DNA of 64,000 nt from JAAYZQ01 sp034428935 (GTDB lineage Bacteria > Chloroflexota > Anaerolineae > JAAYZQ01). A model generated the notes under the pieces. The model searched no databases. It was given only the letters and a program-made list of their open reading frames with translations, and was not told the origin of the DNA. The translations under genes were made by a program, and so were the position numbers. Where the stretch lies: contig DAOUHB010000023.1 in the NCBI GenBank assembly GCA_034428935.1, positions 5,501-69,500 on the forward strand, written 5' to 3'. This document shows positions 53,320 to 61,290 of the stretch, piece by piece (position 1 is the first letter of the stretch; the number at the start of each line of letters is the position of its first letter).

Positions 53320-53352
53320 TTGACAAAAACACGGTCCTGTTATAAAGTTATA
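53320..53352 (+). promoter_or_regulatory. Promoter and candidate operator of the GntR regulator gene
   Basis: TTGACA (53320-53325) precedes an AT-rich -10 region: TATAAA at 53341 with 15-bp spacing, or TAAAGT at 53343 with 17. The -10 region lies inside a perfect inverted repeat TATAA-AG-TTATA (53341-53352), placed where a bound repressor would block RNA polymerase. This fits autoregulation by the YtrA-type protein encoded 37 bp downstream. Confidence 0.5.
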
Positions 53353-53388
53353 GCGCACCGCCACAACCGCGGTGTGGAGGGCAGAGCG

Positions 53389-53865
53389 ATGGACGTTTCG
53401 ATCCAGGTCGATCAAAAGAGTGGCATTCCCATCTATATGCAGATCGTGGATCAGGTCAAGCATCTGATCGCGACTGGCTGCCTCCAGCCAGGGGACCAAC
53501 TGCCCACCATTCGCGAGCTGGCCGTCAGCCTGGCCGTTAACCTGCACACCGTGGCCCACGCCTATTCCGAGCTGGAAAAGGAGGGGTTCCTGTCCATCCA
53601 GCGCGGACGCGGCACCTTTATCTGCAATGGGAAGAGCGACGAGACCCTCGACGATCTGAGGGCGGAAAAGCTCGACTTGCTGGTCAGCACCATGCTGGCC
53701 GACGCCCTCAACCTGGGCTACGAGCCGGACGAGATCCTGGAAACCCTCACGGCCATGATCCGGGCGCGGGAACGAGCCATCGCCCGGGCGGCAGCACACA
53801 AGGAACCTGAGGAAAGGGAACCCGTGGCCCATGGACGACGAAAGGTCGCAACAGCGTTTTGCTGA
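53389..53865 (+). CDS. GntR-family regulator, YtrA subfamily
   Basis: A 158-residue regulator. The N-terminal GntR winged helix reads 'IPIYMQIVDQVKHLIATGCL', 'GDQLPTIRELAVSLAVNLHTVAHAY' in two parts and 'LEKEGFLSIQRGRGTFI'. The C-terminal part, about 75 residues, is a short helical dimerisation segment with no large ligand domain, as in the YtrA subgroup. These usually repress adjacent membrane or transport genes and themselves. GGAGG (53376-53380) supports ATG 53389. The band-7 gene starts 35 bp before its stop, so they form an operon; the giant gene is divergent and is a likely target. Confidence 0.9.
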   Translation: MDVSIQVDQKSGIPIYMQIVDQVKHLIATGCLQPGDQLPTIRELAVSLAVNLHTVAHAYSELEKEGFLSIQRGRGTFICNGKSDETLDDLRAEKLDLLVSTMLADALNLGYEPDEILETLTAMIRARERAIARAAAHKEPEEREPVAHGRRKVATAFC

Positions 53866-54736
53866 AGGTGCCGAGTTTCAATTCAAAGCCTTTAACTCCA
53901 TCTCGGTTGTGATGTCCCTGGCGGCCGCCGTCCTGGGCGTCGTCGTCGCCCGGAGCGCCGGCAGCGCCTACTGGGGTACGCCGTTCTTCCTGGCATCCAT
54001 CGTCGTCCTTTTCTCCTTCAAGGTGGCCCTCCACTGGGAACGGGCCATCATCCTGCGGCTGGGCCGCTTTCACAAGGTCGCCGGCCCGGGCAGCTTCTGG
54101 GTCTTTCCCCTCATCGACCGCATCCCGGCCTGGATCGACCATCGCATGATGGTCACCCCCTTCGGAGCCGAGAAAACCCTGACGCGCGACACGGTGCCCG
54201 TGAACGTCGACGCCGTGCTCTTCTGGGTCGTGTGGGATAGCCGCAAGGCGGCCCTGGAGGTCAAGCACTACAGGCAAGCCATCTACTGGGCCGCCCAGAC
54301 GGCCCTGCGCGACATCATCGGCAAGATGGAGCTGGCCGATATCCTGGTGGGCCGCGAAAAGATCGACGACGAGCTGCAGCAGATCATCGACCGGCGCACC
54401 ACCCCATGGGGCATCACCGTCGAGTCGGTCGAGATCCGCGACATTGTCATCCCCGAGGGGCTGGAAGATGCCATGTCGCGCCAGGCCCAGGCCGAGCGCG
54501 AGCGGCAGGCGCGCATCATCCTCGGCCAGGCGGAGCAGCAGATCGCCGAGAGCTTTTTGCAGGCCGCCCGCGTCTATCACGACGAGCCCGTGGCCCTGCG
54601 CCTGCGCTCGCTCAACATGATCATGGAAGGAGTCAAGGAGCGCGGATCGCTGGTCGTCGTGCCCTACGAGGATGCCCACGACGTGGGCAATCTCATGGGC
54701 CTGGTCGCCAGTGCCCGCGAGGACAAGGACCCCTAG
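53831..54736 (+). CDS. SPFH/band-7 domain membrane protein
   Basis: A 301-residue stomatin/HflK-like protein. Two hydrophobic stretches (about residues 24-42 and 50-66) form the N-terminal anchor, followed by the band-7 domain: 'ERAIILRLGRFHKVAGPG' near 70, 'VNVDAVLFWVVWD' near 123, 'LRDIIGKMELADILVGRE' near 158 and 'WGITVESVEIRDIVIPE' near 193. An Ala/Glu/Gln-rich helix ('RQAQAERERQARIILGQAEQQ') follows. These proteins oligomerise in membranes and modulate proteases or membrane domains. It overlaps the GntR gene by 35 bp and probably shares its transcript. Confidence 0.92.
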   Translation: MDDERSQQRFAEGAEFQFKAFNSISVVMSLAAAVLGVVVARSAGSAYWGTPFFLASIVVLFSFKVALHWERAIILRLGRFHKVAGPGSFWVFPLIDRIPAWIDHRMMVTPFGAEKTLTRDTVPVNVDAVLFWVVWDSRKAALEVKHYRQAIYWAAQTALRDIIGKMELADILVGREKIDDELQQIIDRRTTPWGITVESVEIRDIVIPEGLEDAMSRQAQAERERQARIILGQAEQQIAESFLQAARVYHDEPVALRLRSLNMIMEGVKERGSLVVVPYEDAHDVGNLMGLVASAREDKDP

Positions 54737-54874
54737 GCTCGCTTCGACAACCCACCCCATCACAACGAATCGGTGATCGCTACGTGACCACTTATGCCGA
54801 GCGCGGCGGCTCGCTGCGCCGCACGCTGTCGCGCTCTCCTTTCTCATCCACATTTCCCCTCTCCCAGCTCCTTC

Positions 54875-54916
54875 TGGGACAGCAGCCTGAAAATTTGCTT
54901 GTCCCAAATGGCACAA
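54875..54916 (+). promoter_or_regulatory. Candidate operator upstream of the redox operon
   Basis: TGGGACA (54875-54881) is repeated inverted as TGTCCCA (54900-54906). The latter forms the left arm of an 18-bp near-perfect palindrome TTGTCCCA-AA-TGGCACAA (54899-54916; one mismatched pair). The palindrome ends 5 bp before the -35 box, centred about 50 bp upstream of the predicted start. Placement and symmetry suit a CRP/FNR-superfamily or similar dimeric regulator; the identity is not determined. Confidence 0.45.
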
Positions 54917-54921
54917 AGGGC

Positions 54922-54950
54922 TTGACACGTGACGCACTTTCGGGTATAAT
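54922..54950 (+). promoter_or_regulatory. Perfect sigma-70 promoter of the redox operon
   Basis: TTGACA (54922-54927), 17-bp spacer, TATAAT (54945-54950): full consensus. The start is predicted near 54957, with a leader of about 57 nt ending in AAGGAGGAGG and ATG 55014. Confidence 0.85.
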
Positions 54951-55013
54951 GCCCATTGTTCTAGTCATCTATAACTTTGCACATTGCAAGCAGGTTCGTA
55001 AGGAGGAGGTCCA

Positions 55014-55682
55014 ATGGCGGAAGAGCCAAGCCATGTCTCTCGTCGCAAGTTTCTTCGCTCCGCCCTGGGGGCAGGCACCGTCCTGGCCGTAGGCGGCGCC
55101 GCCCTTGGAGCGCGCCGGCTCGCCGCTGCGCTGCCACTCGCGCCCGAAGTGCTGGCCCGCTATGCCCTCGTCATCGATACAACCAAGTGCGTGGGCTGCG
55201 GGGCCTGCAAGAAGGCTTGCCAGATTCGCAACGACCTGCCGGAAGGCAGCAGCTACATCCACTTTGTCACGCAGGGCGACCCTGCCCAGCCGACGTTCCT
55301 GCCCGTGCAGTGCCAGCACTGCGCCAACCCGCCCTGCGCCAGCGTGTGCCCCGCCCGGGCCACCCACCACAGCGACGAGGGAGTAGTCCTGGTCAAGGAA
55401 AAAAAGTGCGTCGGCTGCAAGTACTGCCAGGTGGCCTGCCCCTACCAGGCACGCATCTTTGACGAGGAGCGAGGCGTGGCCGACAAGTGCTGGCTGTGCC
55501 TCGACGACGTTCGGGCCGGCAAGAACCCGGCCTGCGTCAATGCCTGCGTCATGGGCGCCAGGATCTTTGGCCGGCGGGACGACCCGGGCAGCGAGGTGGC
55601 CAGGCTCATCGCTTCGGGCCGGGCCCAGCCGCTGCATCCCGAATTCGGCACCGAGCCGGGCGTTCTCTACTACATCCTGTGA
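55014..55682 (+). CDS. Tat-exported four-cluster ferredoxin (HybA/NrfC/DsrO type)
   Basis: A 222-residue iron-sulfur electron-transfer subunit. The Tat signal is 'SRRKFLR' at about residues 9-15, followed by an Ala/Gly-rich hydrophobic stretch, so it is exported folded. Sixteen Cys in four groups ('CVGCGACKKAC', 'CQHCANPPCASVC', 'CVGCKYCQVAC', 'CWLC...CVNAC') bind four [4Fe-4S] clusters. Such proteins dock to an NrfD-type membrane protein, which is encoded 10 bp downstream, and relay electrons between quinol and a periplasmic enzyme or cytochrome. AAGGAGGAGG precedes ATG 55014. Confidence 0.94.
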   Translation: MAEEPSHVSRRKFLRSALGAGTVLAVGGAALGARRLAAALPLAPEVLARYALVIDTTKCVGCGACKKACQIRNDLPEGSSYIHFVTQGDPAQPTFLPVQCQHCANPPCASVCPARATHHSDEGVVLVKEKKCVGCKYCQVACPYQARIFDEERGVADKCWLCLDDVRAGKNPACVNACVMGARIFGRRDDPGSEVARLIASGRAQPLHPEFGTEPGVLYYIL

Positions 55683-55692
55683 GGGGAACCTA

Positions 55693-56649
55693 ATGGGACA
55701 AACAACATGGCATTGGTTGGTCATCATCTATCTCTTTCTCGGAGGTCTGGGCGCCGGAGCGTTTCTGGTCGCGGCTGTTTTCGAGCTGAGTGGCCGCCAC
55801 GACAGGGAAAAGTTCTGCCCCACGACGCTGACCGGGGCCACCATCAGCGGCCCGGCCGTGGCCCTGGGCAGCCTGCTGCTCATCCTGGACCTGGGGGCCG
55901 GCAAGGTACAGCCGTGGCGCATGATCTACCTGTTCACCAACTTTTCCTCGGTCATGACCTGGGGCATCTGGATCCTGTGCCTGTTCATTCCCATTGCCCT
56001 GCTGTACGGGCTCCTTCACGTCATGGAAGTCGAGCCCTTCCTGAAGGGGCTCATCTGGGCGCGCCTGCCCAGGCTCGTGGACAACAGCCGCCTCTACCGG
56101 CGGCGCCTGGCACGGGTGGGCAGCGTATTGGCCGTGGGCACCGCCCTCTACACCGGGGTCCTGGTCAGTGCTGTGGGCCCGGCCATTCCATTGTGGAGCC
56201 AGCCACTGCTGCCCTTCCTGCGCATCCCCCTGGTGCCCATCCTGTTCCTGGTGTCGGCCGTGTCCACGGGCCTGGGGCTGACCTTTGACCTGGCCACTAC
56301 CCTGGCGACGCCCCACGCCCACCACGAAATCCGGAACATGCCCCTGATTCACGTCATCCTCATCGGCCTGGAGAACGTGCTCATCGGCATGTTGCTCATC
56401 TCGGCCCTCCACACCGGCGGCGCGGCGGCCGAGTCGGCGCGCATGGTAATGACCGGCCCGTTGAGCGCCATCTTCTGGATCGGCGTGGTGGTCATCGGCC
56501 TCATCTATCCCATGGTGGTCCACATTTACGCCATCGGCGCCCGGCACCACACCCTGCTCTCGGGGATCAGTTCGGGCGTGGGCATCGTCCTGGCGGGGCT
56601 GTTCCTCCGCTATCTCATCGTCACCGCCGGCATTCCGGCCAGCCTGTAG
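55693..56649 (+). CDS. nrfD: NrfD/PsrC-family membrane subunit
   Basis: A 318-residue integral membrane protein with about eight helices. The N-terminus 'WHWLVIIYLFLGGLGAGAFL' is the NrfD/PsrC signature (GGxGAGAF). Charged loops include 'GAGKVQPWRMIYLFTN', and later helices are hydrophobic throughout. It oxidises or reduces menaquinone and exchanges electrons with the partner ferredoxin encoded just upstream. GAGGGG lies 6 nt before ATG 55693. With the multiheme cytochrome gene following, it forms a quinone-cytochrome link. Confidence 0.93.
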   Translation: MGQTTWHWLVIIYLFLGGLGAGAFLVAAVFELSGRHDREKFCPTTLTGATISGPAVALGSLLLILDLGAGKVQPWRMIYLFTNFSSVMTWGIWILCLFIPIALLYGLLHVMEVEPFLKGLIWARLPRLVDNSRLYRRRLARVGSVLAVGTALYTGVLVSAVGPAIPLWSQPLLPFLRIPLVPILFLVSAVSTGLGLTFDLATTLATPHAHHEIRNMPLIHVILIGLENVLIGMLLISALHTGGAAAESARMVMTGPLSAIFWIGVVVIGLIYPMVVHIYAIGARHHTLLSGISSGVGIVLAGLFLRYLIVTAGIPASL

Positions 56650-56677
56650 CGACCTATAGCGAAACGAGGGAACGCGC

Positions 56678-58237
56678 ATGATCCCACCCCATTGGCCCAA
56701 GTGGATGCTCTTTTTCATCGCCTTCGGCGCGGCCCTGGCCATCATCGTGGCCGGCCTTATCCTGGAGCCCATCGGGCTCGCCCTGTCGCCGACCATCACA
56801 CCCGAGTCCGAATTGCCGGTCATCAATTACGCCCGGCCCCTGTCGCTGGAGTGCGAAGCGTGCCACTTTGATCCACAGGCTCTCCTCGACAGTGGCGCCG
56901 CGCCCGAAGCCCTGGACGCGCTGACCATCGAGCGCACCTCCCTCGAAACGCCCCACGGCAGCCTGGGCTGCGTCACCTGCCACGATGGCACGCCCGGCAC
57001 CGCCGACAAGGACGCCGCCCACGAGGGGCTCGACCTGGACCTGGCCGTCACCCACCCCCAGGACTGCGTGCTCTGCCATCGCGACCTGCCCGACGAGATC
57101 CCGGAAGATCACATGCGCACGCCCCACGGCACCATCACCAACGCCGTGTGGGAGGGCTCGGCCTGCGGCGTCCAGTGCATCGACTGCCACGGGCAGGTCG
57201 GCCACGGCTTTGACCCGGTCACCGGCAGCAACATCTGCCCCATGTCGGTCTGCCAGGACTGCCACCAGACCAAGAACATGGAGGCGTCGCTGACCCAATG
57301 CAGCACCTGCCACGTGGGGCCCCACACCCTGCCCGACGAGACCACGGCCTGCGAGACGTGCCACGCCTCGACCGAAGGCTGGCACGAGATTGCCCTGGCC
57401 GAGCACGAGGTGGAGCTGACGGGCAAGCACGGCGAGCTGGACTGCTTTGCCTGCCACCGCTGGCCCAACTTTTCCGGGCTGGAGGCGACGTGCAGCAACT
57501 GCCACACCCGTACCCACGAACAGGGCAACGACAACTGCGCCGTGTGCCACAGCCCCGATGGCTGGGACACCTCTGTCGGGCTGCTGCTGGCCCTGGCCAT
57601 GGACGCCCCCCACCCCTCCGAAGGCGTGGAGGCCTGCCGCGACTGTCACGGGCTGGAGGGCGAAAACGCCACCCCCGATGGCCACCAGGAGATGACCGAG
57701 GACACCTGCCAGGCGTGTCACGCGCCCCAGTCGGCCCCGGCCATCCAACATCCGGTGGAGCAGCGCGAAGCGTGCCTGGAATGCCATGCCACGAACGCCC
57801 TGGCTCCCTACCCCTCCGGCAGCCACGCCACCTACGAGGAGGACATCTGCGGCACCTGCCACCAGCCGTCCGGCCTGGAGCCGCCCGCCGTGACCCACAC
57901 CCTGGAGCGCCGCCGGGAATGCGCCGCCTGCCACGGCCCGGTGCGGCCCTTCCCCTTCCCGGCCAGCCACGCGGGGCGCGGCGAAGAGCTGTGCCTGGCG
58001 TGCCACACGGCGGAAGACGTGCCCACGGCCATGCTGCACCTGTTTCCCATCGATCACAGCGGCGCATCCGAAAACTGCGAGCTGTGCCACAACGATTTCC
58101 GGTTCGAAACGTTCAGCTGCGAGACGTGCCATTCGGGCGACACGATCCGGGTCATCCACGACGAGCGGGGCATCAAGCTCGAAGAGGACTGCACCATCTG
58201 TCACCCACAGGGCAAGAAACCGCAACCCGGCGGCTAG
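56678..58237 (+). CDS. 19-heme c-type cytochrome
   Basis: A 519-residue multiheme cytochrome c, anchored by one N-terminal helix (about residues 11-34). I count nineteen CXXCH motifs between about residues 60 and 510, from CEACH to CTICH, roughly one per 24 residues, with many extra His for distal ligation. No catalytic cytochrome family (NrfA, HAO, OTR) is evident from the motif spacing; it looks like an electron wire. It sits 28 bp after nrfD and 67 bp before the second ferredoxin gene, so it likely passes electrons between the quinone-side module and the AOR module on the outside of the membrane. Confidence 0.94.
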   Translation: MIPPHWPKWMLFFIAFGAALAIIVAGLILEPIGLALSPTITPESELPVINYARPLSLECEACHFDPQALLDSGAAPEALDALTIERTSLETPHGSLGCVTCHDGTPGTADKDAAHEGLDLDLAVTHPQDCVLCHRDLPDEIPEDHMRTPHGTITNAVWEGSACGVQCIDCHGQVGHGFDPVTGSNICPMSVCQDCHQTKNMEASLTQCSTCHVGPHTLPDETTACETCHASTEGWHEIALAEHEVELTGKHGELDCFACHRWPNFSGLEATCSNCHTRTHEQGNDNCAVCHSPDGWDTSVGLLLALAMDAPHPSEGVEACRDCHGLEGENATPDGHQEMTEDTCQACHAPQSAPAIQHPVEQREACLECHATNALAPYPSGSHATYEEDICGTCHQPSGLEPPAVTHTLERRRECAACHGPVRPFPFPASHAGRGEELCLACHTAEDVPTAMLHLFPIDHSGASENCELCHNDFRFETFSCETCHSGDTIRVIHDERGIKLEEDCTICHPQGKKPQPGG

Positions 58238-58304
58238 GAAAAAGGATTCAATGGCGAATTTTGAGCGCACATACTACTGGAGCGAGGAACGAAAGGAGCA
58301 GACA

Positions 58305-59063
58305 ATGAACGACAGGGAAAGAGAGCAGGTTGGCGGCCCTGACAAAGCTTCGGCGAACCCCTTGGTTTCGCTCGTCTGGACGCCGACCACGCGCCGCAAA
58401 TTCCTGAAGCTGACAGGGGTCGGTGGCGCTTCGCTCGTGGCCCTCGGCTACGCCGGCAACCTGGCCTCGGCCCTGCAAGGCCGGCAGGTCTACACGGCCA
58501 ACGCCGATGGCCTGGTGGTCGCCGACCCGACGCGCTGCGTCGGCTGCCGGCGCTGCGAGCTGGCCTGCACCGAGTTCAACGAAGGCAAGGCCCAGCCTTC
58601 GATGGCTCGCATCAAGGTCGCCCGCAACTGGAACTTTGGCCCCGAGGGACTGGCCGCCGGCTTTTACGCGGGTGCGGGCCGGTTCGGCAATCACGTCGTC
58701 GTCCAGGACACCTGCAAGCAGTGTCCGCACCCGGTACCCTGCCAGACGGCCTGCCCGAACGGCGCCATTGAGGTGGTCACGCCCGTAAACGCCCGGGTGG
58801 TGAACCCGGAAAAATGCGTGGGCTGCCGCATTTGCCAGCGGGCCTGCCCCTGGGGAATGACCTCCTTCGACGAGGAGGCGCAAAAGGCGACCAAGTGCCA
58901 CCTGTGCGCGGGCAACCCGGAATGCGTCCAGGCCTGCCCGGTGGGCGCCCTGCAATACATCCCCTGGGTCGACACGACGGAGGACGAGCCGGCGCGGTTC
59001 GTCGTGCCAGGTTACATCTCTCTGCCGGCCGATGCGCAGGCTACCTGCGCCCAGTGCCACTAA
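58305..59063 (+). CDS. Tat-exported ferredoxin with C-terminal CXXCH heme motif
   Basis: About 252 residues. A Tat signal ('TRRKFLKLTG', near residue 29) precedes four [4Fe-4S] motifs ('CVGCRRCELAC', 'CKQC...CQTAC', 'CVGCRICQRAC', 'CHLC...CVQAC'), the arrangement of the YdhY-like partner of AOR-family enzymes. The last five residues are CAQCH, a c-type heme attachment motif, which I have not seen described in ferredoxins of this kind. It could pass electrons to the 19-heme cytochrome. AAAGGAG (58292-58298) supports ATG 58305; an in-frame ATG at 58251 also has a possible ribosome binding site. The AOR gene follows 22 bp downstream. Confidence 0.9.
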   Translation: MNDREREQVGGPDKASANPLVSLVWTPTTRRKFLKLTGVGGASLVALGYAGNLASALQGRQVYTANADGLVVADPTRCVGCRRCELACTEFNEGKAQPSMARIKVARNWNFGPEGLAAGFYAGAGRFGNHVVVQDTCKQCPHPVPCQTACPNGAIEVVTPVNARVVNPEKCVGCRICQRACPWGMTSFDEEAQKATKCHLCAGNPECVQACPVGALQYIPWVDTTEDEPARFVVPGYISLPADAQATCAQCH

Positions 59064-59085
59064 GATCGAGGAACGGAGGCGACAA

Positions 59086-61203
59086 ATGGCAACGTATGGC
59101 GGATGGACAGGCAAGATCCTGCGGGTCGATCTGACCAGGGGCAAGATCGAGGCGGAAGATACCCTGCCCAAGTACAAGGACTGGATGGGCGGCTCGGGCC
59201 TGGCCTACAAGATCATCTGGGATGAAGTGCCGGTTGGCACACAAGCGTACGATCCGGAAAATATCATCGTCCTGGGCGGCGGCCCGCTGACGGGCACCGG
59301 CGCGCCCACGGGCGGCCGCTGCACCATCACGTCGCTCTTTCCCAGCACGCCCGGCCACCTGGTGGCCAGCGGCCACATGGGCGGAAGCTGGGCCCCGGAG
59401 CTCAAATTCGCCGGCTGGGACGCTGTCGTGGTCACTGGCAGGTCGGAAAAGCCGGTTTGGCTCTGCATCGAAGACGACAAGGTCACCCTGCGCGACGCCA
59501 GCCGCATGTGGGGCAACGGCATCTTTCGTACCACGGCCGAGATCTGCGAGATGATGGGTAACGACGCTCACGTGGCCGCCATCGGCCAGTCGGGCGAGAA
59601 CATGGTCAACCAGTCGGTCATCATGTGCGACCGCTCCCATTCGGCCGGCGGCCTCGGCGGCGTCATGGGCTCGAAGAACCTCAAGGCCATCGGCGTGCGC
59701 GGCACGGGCAGCGTGCGCATGGCCGCCTCGCCCGCGGAGTGGAAGGCCCTGGTTCGCGAGATGCTGGCCCTCCTGGGCGCCAACAACCAGGGCGTGGTGC
59801 CCAACACGCCCCAGGCATGGTCCGAGTATTACGACCGCGGCACGCGCTGGACGGCGCGCAAGGGCCTGTTCTGGGGAGCCGCCGAGCCGCCCATCGAGGT
59901 GGGCGAGTGCCCGGGCGACGACCTGAACAAGATCGGCTATCGCACCCACAAGGGCGTCCTCGACTTCCGTACCGCCGACCCCGCGACAGGCCGGCCCATT
60001 GGCGAGCTGATCACGGTGCGCATGGGCGGATGCCACTCGTGCCCCATCCGCTGCCACATCCTCATCGACCTGCCGTCCATGGAGACCAAGTACGGCCTGC
60101 CCCGCTACTCGTCCAACACCTGCTCGGGCTGGCAGGGCGGGCAGATGTACCCCAAGAACTCGGGCGATCCGTGGATCGATACCGAGACCAAGGTCCTGGG
60201 CTCCATCCTGGCCGACGACTACGGAGTCTGGAACAACTACTCGCAGATGGGCAGTGACTTTGCCTACGCCTATGAAAACGGCCTCATCAAGGAAGCCCTG
60301 AGCGAAGAAGAGTACGAATCCATCCCCTGGGATCTCCTCGACGCCGGCGACCCCCGCTTCCAGTTCGAGTTCTTCCGGCGCATTGCCTATAAGGAAGGCG
60401 ACATGGGCAAGGCCCTGGGCGAGGGCTCGGCCTACCTCCAGGAAGCCTGGAAGTTCCCGGAGGAGTGGAGGCTCCACAAGAAGCACTGGAAGATGGGCCA
60501 TCCCTACCACCACTCCACGGAAAACGCCGGGCAGGTGGGCGCCCTCATCAACCTGGTCTACAACCGCGACCCCAACTGCCACACCCACAGCAACTTTTAC
60601 GGATGCGGCCTGCCCATCGAGATCAAAAAAGAGATCTCTGCCGAGATCTTTGGCTCGCCCGACGCCGTCGACGTGCTTCACGAGTGGACGCCCATGAACG
60701 AGGGCAAGGCCGTCTTTGGCAAGCTGACCTACGCCTACCTGGAGCTGCACAACTCTATGACCTTGTGCAACTATACCCTGCCGGCCTGGACCTCGCCCAG
60801 CAAGGAGAACAACTACCGGGGCGATCCCGACATGGACGCCAAGGTCTACTCGGCGGTCACCGGCGACACGAAAACCCGCGAGGAGCTGGAAGAGATCGGC
60901 GTCAAGCACCTGACCCTGCTGCGGGCGTTGACCATGCGCCAGATGGGCACCCTGGACATGCGCAACGAGCACGACATGATCCCCGACTGGGTCTTTGACT
61001 ATCCCGACTGGGCCGACAAGGAGCCCTTCACCCCGGGCCACGACAAAATGGACCGGGAGGACATGGAGTTGGCCAAGGACATGTTCTACGAGCAGCTCGG
61101 CTGGGACAAGGCAAGCGGCGCGCCCACGCGCCAGACCCTGGAAAAGCTGGGCATGCAGGACGTGGCCGACGGCCTGGCCAAGCAGTCCCTGCTTCCCGGC
61201 TAG
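59086..61203 (+). CDS. AOR-family tungsten/molybdenum oxidoreductase (YdhV-like)
   Basis: A 705-residue AOR-family enzyme, longer than classical AOR and similar in size to E. coli YdhV. It has 'GWTGKILRVDLTRG' at the N-terminus, 'GHMGGSWAPELKFAGWDAVVVTGR' as the pterin-binding region in two adjoining parts near 97-119, 'GGVMGSKNLKAIG' near 191, and the cluster motif C316-x2-C319-x3-C323 ('CHSCPIRC'). No Tat signal is present; if it works outside the membrane it must be carried by its Tat-bearing ferredoxin partner. The substrate, probably an aldehyde or carboxylic acid, is unknown. GGAGG lies 7 nt before ATG 59086. Confidence 0.92.
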   Translation: MATYGGWTGKILRVDLTRGKIEAEDTLPKYKDWMGGSGLAYKIIWDEVPVGTQAYDPENIIVLGGGPLTGTGAPTGGRCTITSLFPSTPGHLVASGHMGGSWAPELKFAGWDAVVVTGRSEKPVWLCIEDDKVTLRDASRMWGNGIFRTTAEICEMMGNDAHVAAIGQSGENMVNQSVIMCDRSHSAGGLGGVMGSKNLKAIGVRGTGSVRMAASPAEWKALVREMLALLGANNQGVVPNTPQAWSEYYDRGTRWTARKGLFWGAAEPPIEVGECPGDDLNKIGYRTHKGVLDFRTADPATGRPIGELITVRMGGCHSCPIRCHILIDLPSMETKYGLPRYSSNTCSGWQGGQMYPKNSGDPWIDTETKVLGSILADDYGVWNNYSQMGSDFAYAYENGLIKEALSEEEYESIPWDLLDAGDPRFQFEFFRRIAYKEGDMGKALGEGSAYLQEAWKFPEEWRLHKKHWKMGHPYHHSTENAGQVGALINLVYNRDPNCHTHSNFYGCGLPIEIKKEISAEIFGSPDAVDVLHEWTPMNEGKAVFGKLTYAYLELHNSMTLCNYTLPAWTSPSKENNYRGDPDMDAKVYSAVTGDTKTREELEEIGVKHLTLLRALTMRQMGTLDMRNEHDMIPDWVFDYPDWADKEPFTPGHDKMDREDMELAKDMFYEQLGWDKASGAPTRQTLEKLGMQDVADGLAKQSLLPG

Positions 61204-61237
61204 CCGCCCGGCCGAAGCCGGAGAACGATAACCCGGA

Positions 61238-61266
61238 GGAGGCGAGGCCCGGCGGGCCTCGCCTCC
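61238..61266 (+). other. Perfect 13-bp stem-loop without T-run
   Basis: GGAGGCGAGGCCC and GGGCCTCGCCTCC pair perfectly around a 3-nt loop in the 87-bp gap between the AOR gene and the triple-repeat gene. No U-tract follows, so it is more likely an mRNA stabiliser or processing boundary than a full terminator. Confidence 0.55.
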
Positions 61267-61290
61267 ACGGCTGCACAGACGAGGTGAACG

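Larger units (their letters stand above)
53020..53388. other. 369-bp divergent intergenic region
   Basis: This AT-richer stretch separates the giant-protein gene (-) from the GntR regulator gene (+). It holds a promoter for each direction and two inverted repeats, described separately. The giant-gene leader is about 200 nt long; I see no gene in it. Confidence 0.6.
54737..55013. other. 277-bp intergenic region before the redox operon
   Basis: The first 130 bp hold only a weak GC hairpin (near 54800-54820) without a T-run. The second half holds repeated TGTCCCA-type half-sites and the redox operon promoter. No gene was found. Confidence 0.5.

Noticed and set aside
54800..54830. Terminator after the band-7 gene
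   Set aside because: A 6-bp GC stem is possible, but there is no T-run and the loop is large.
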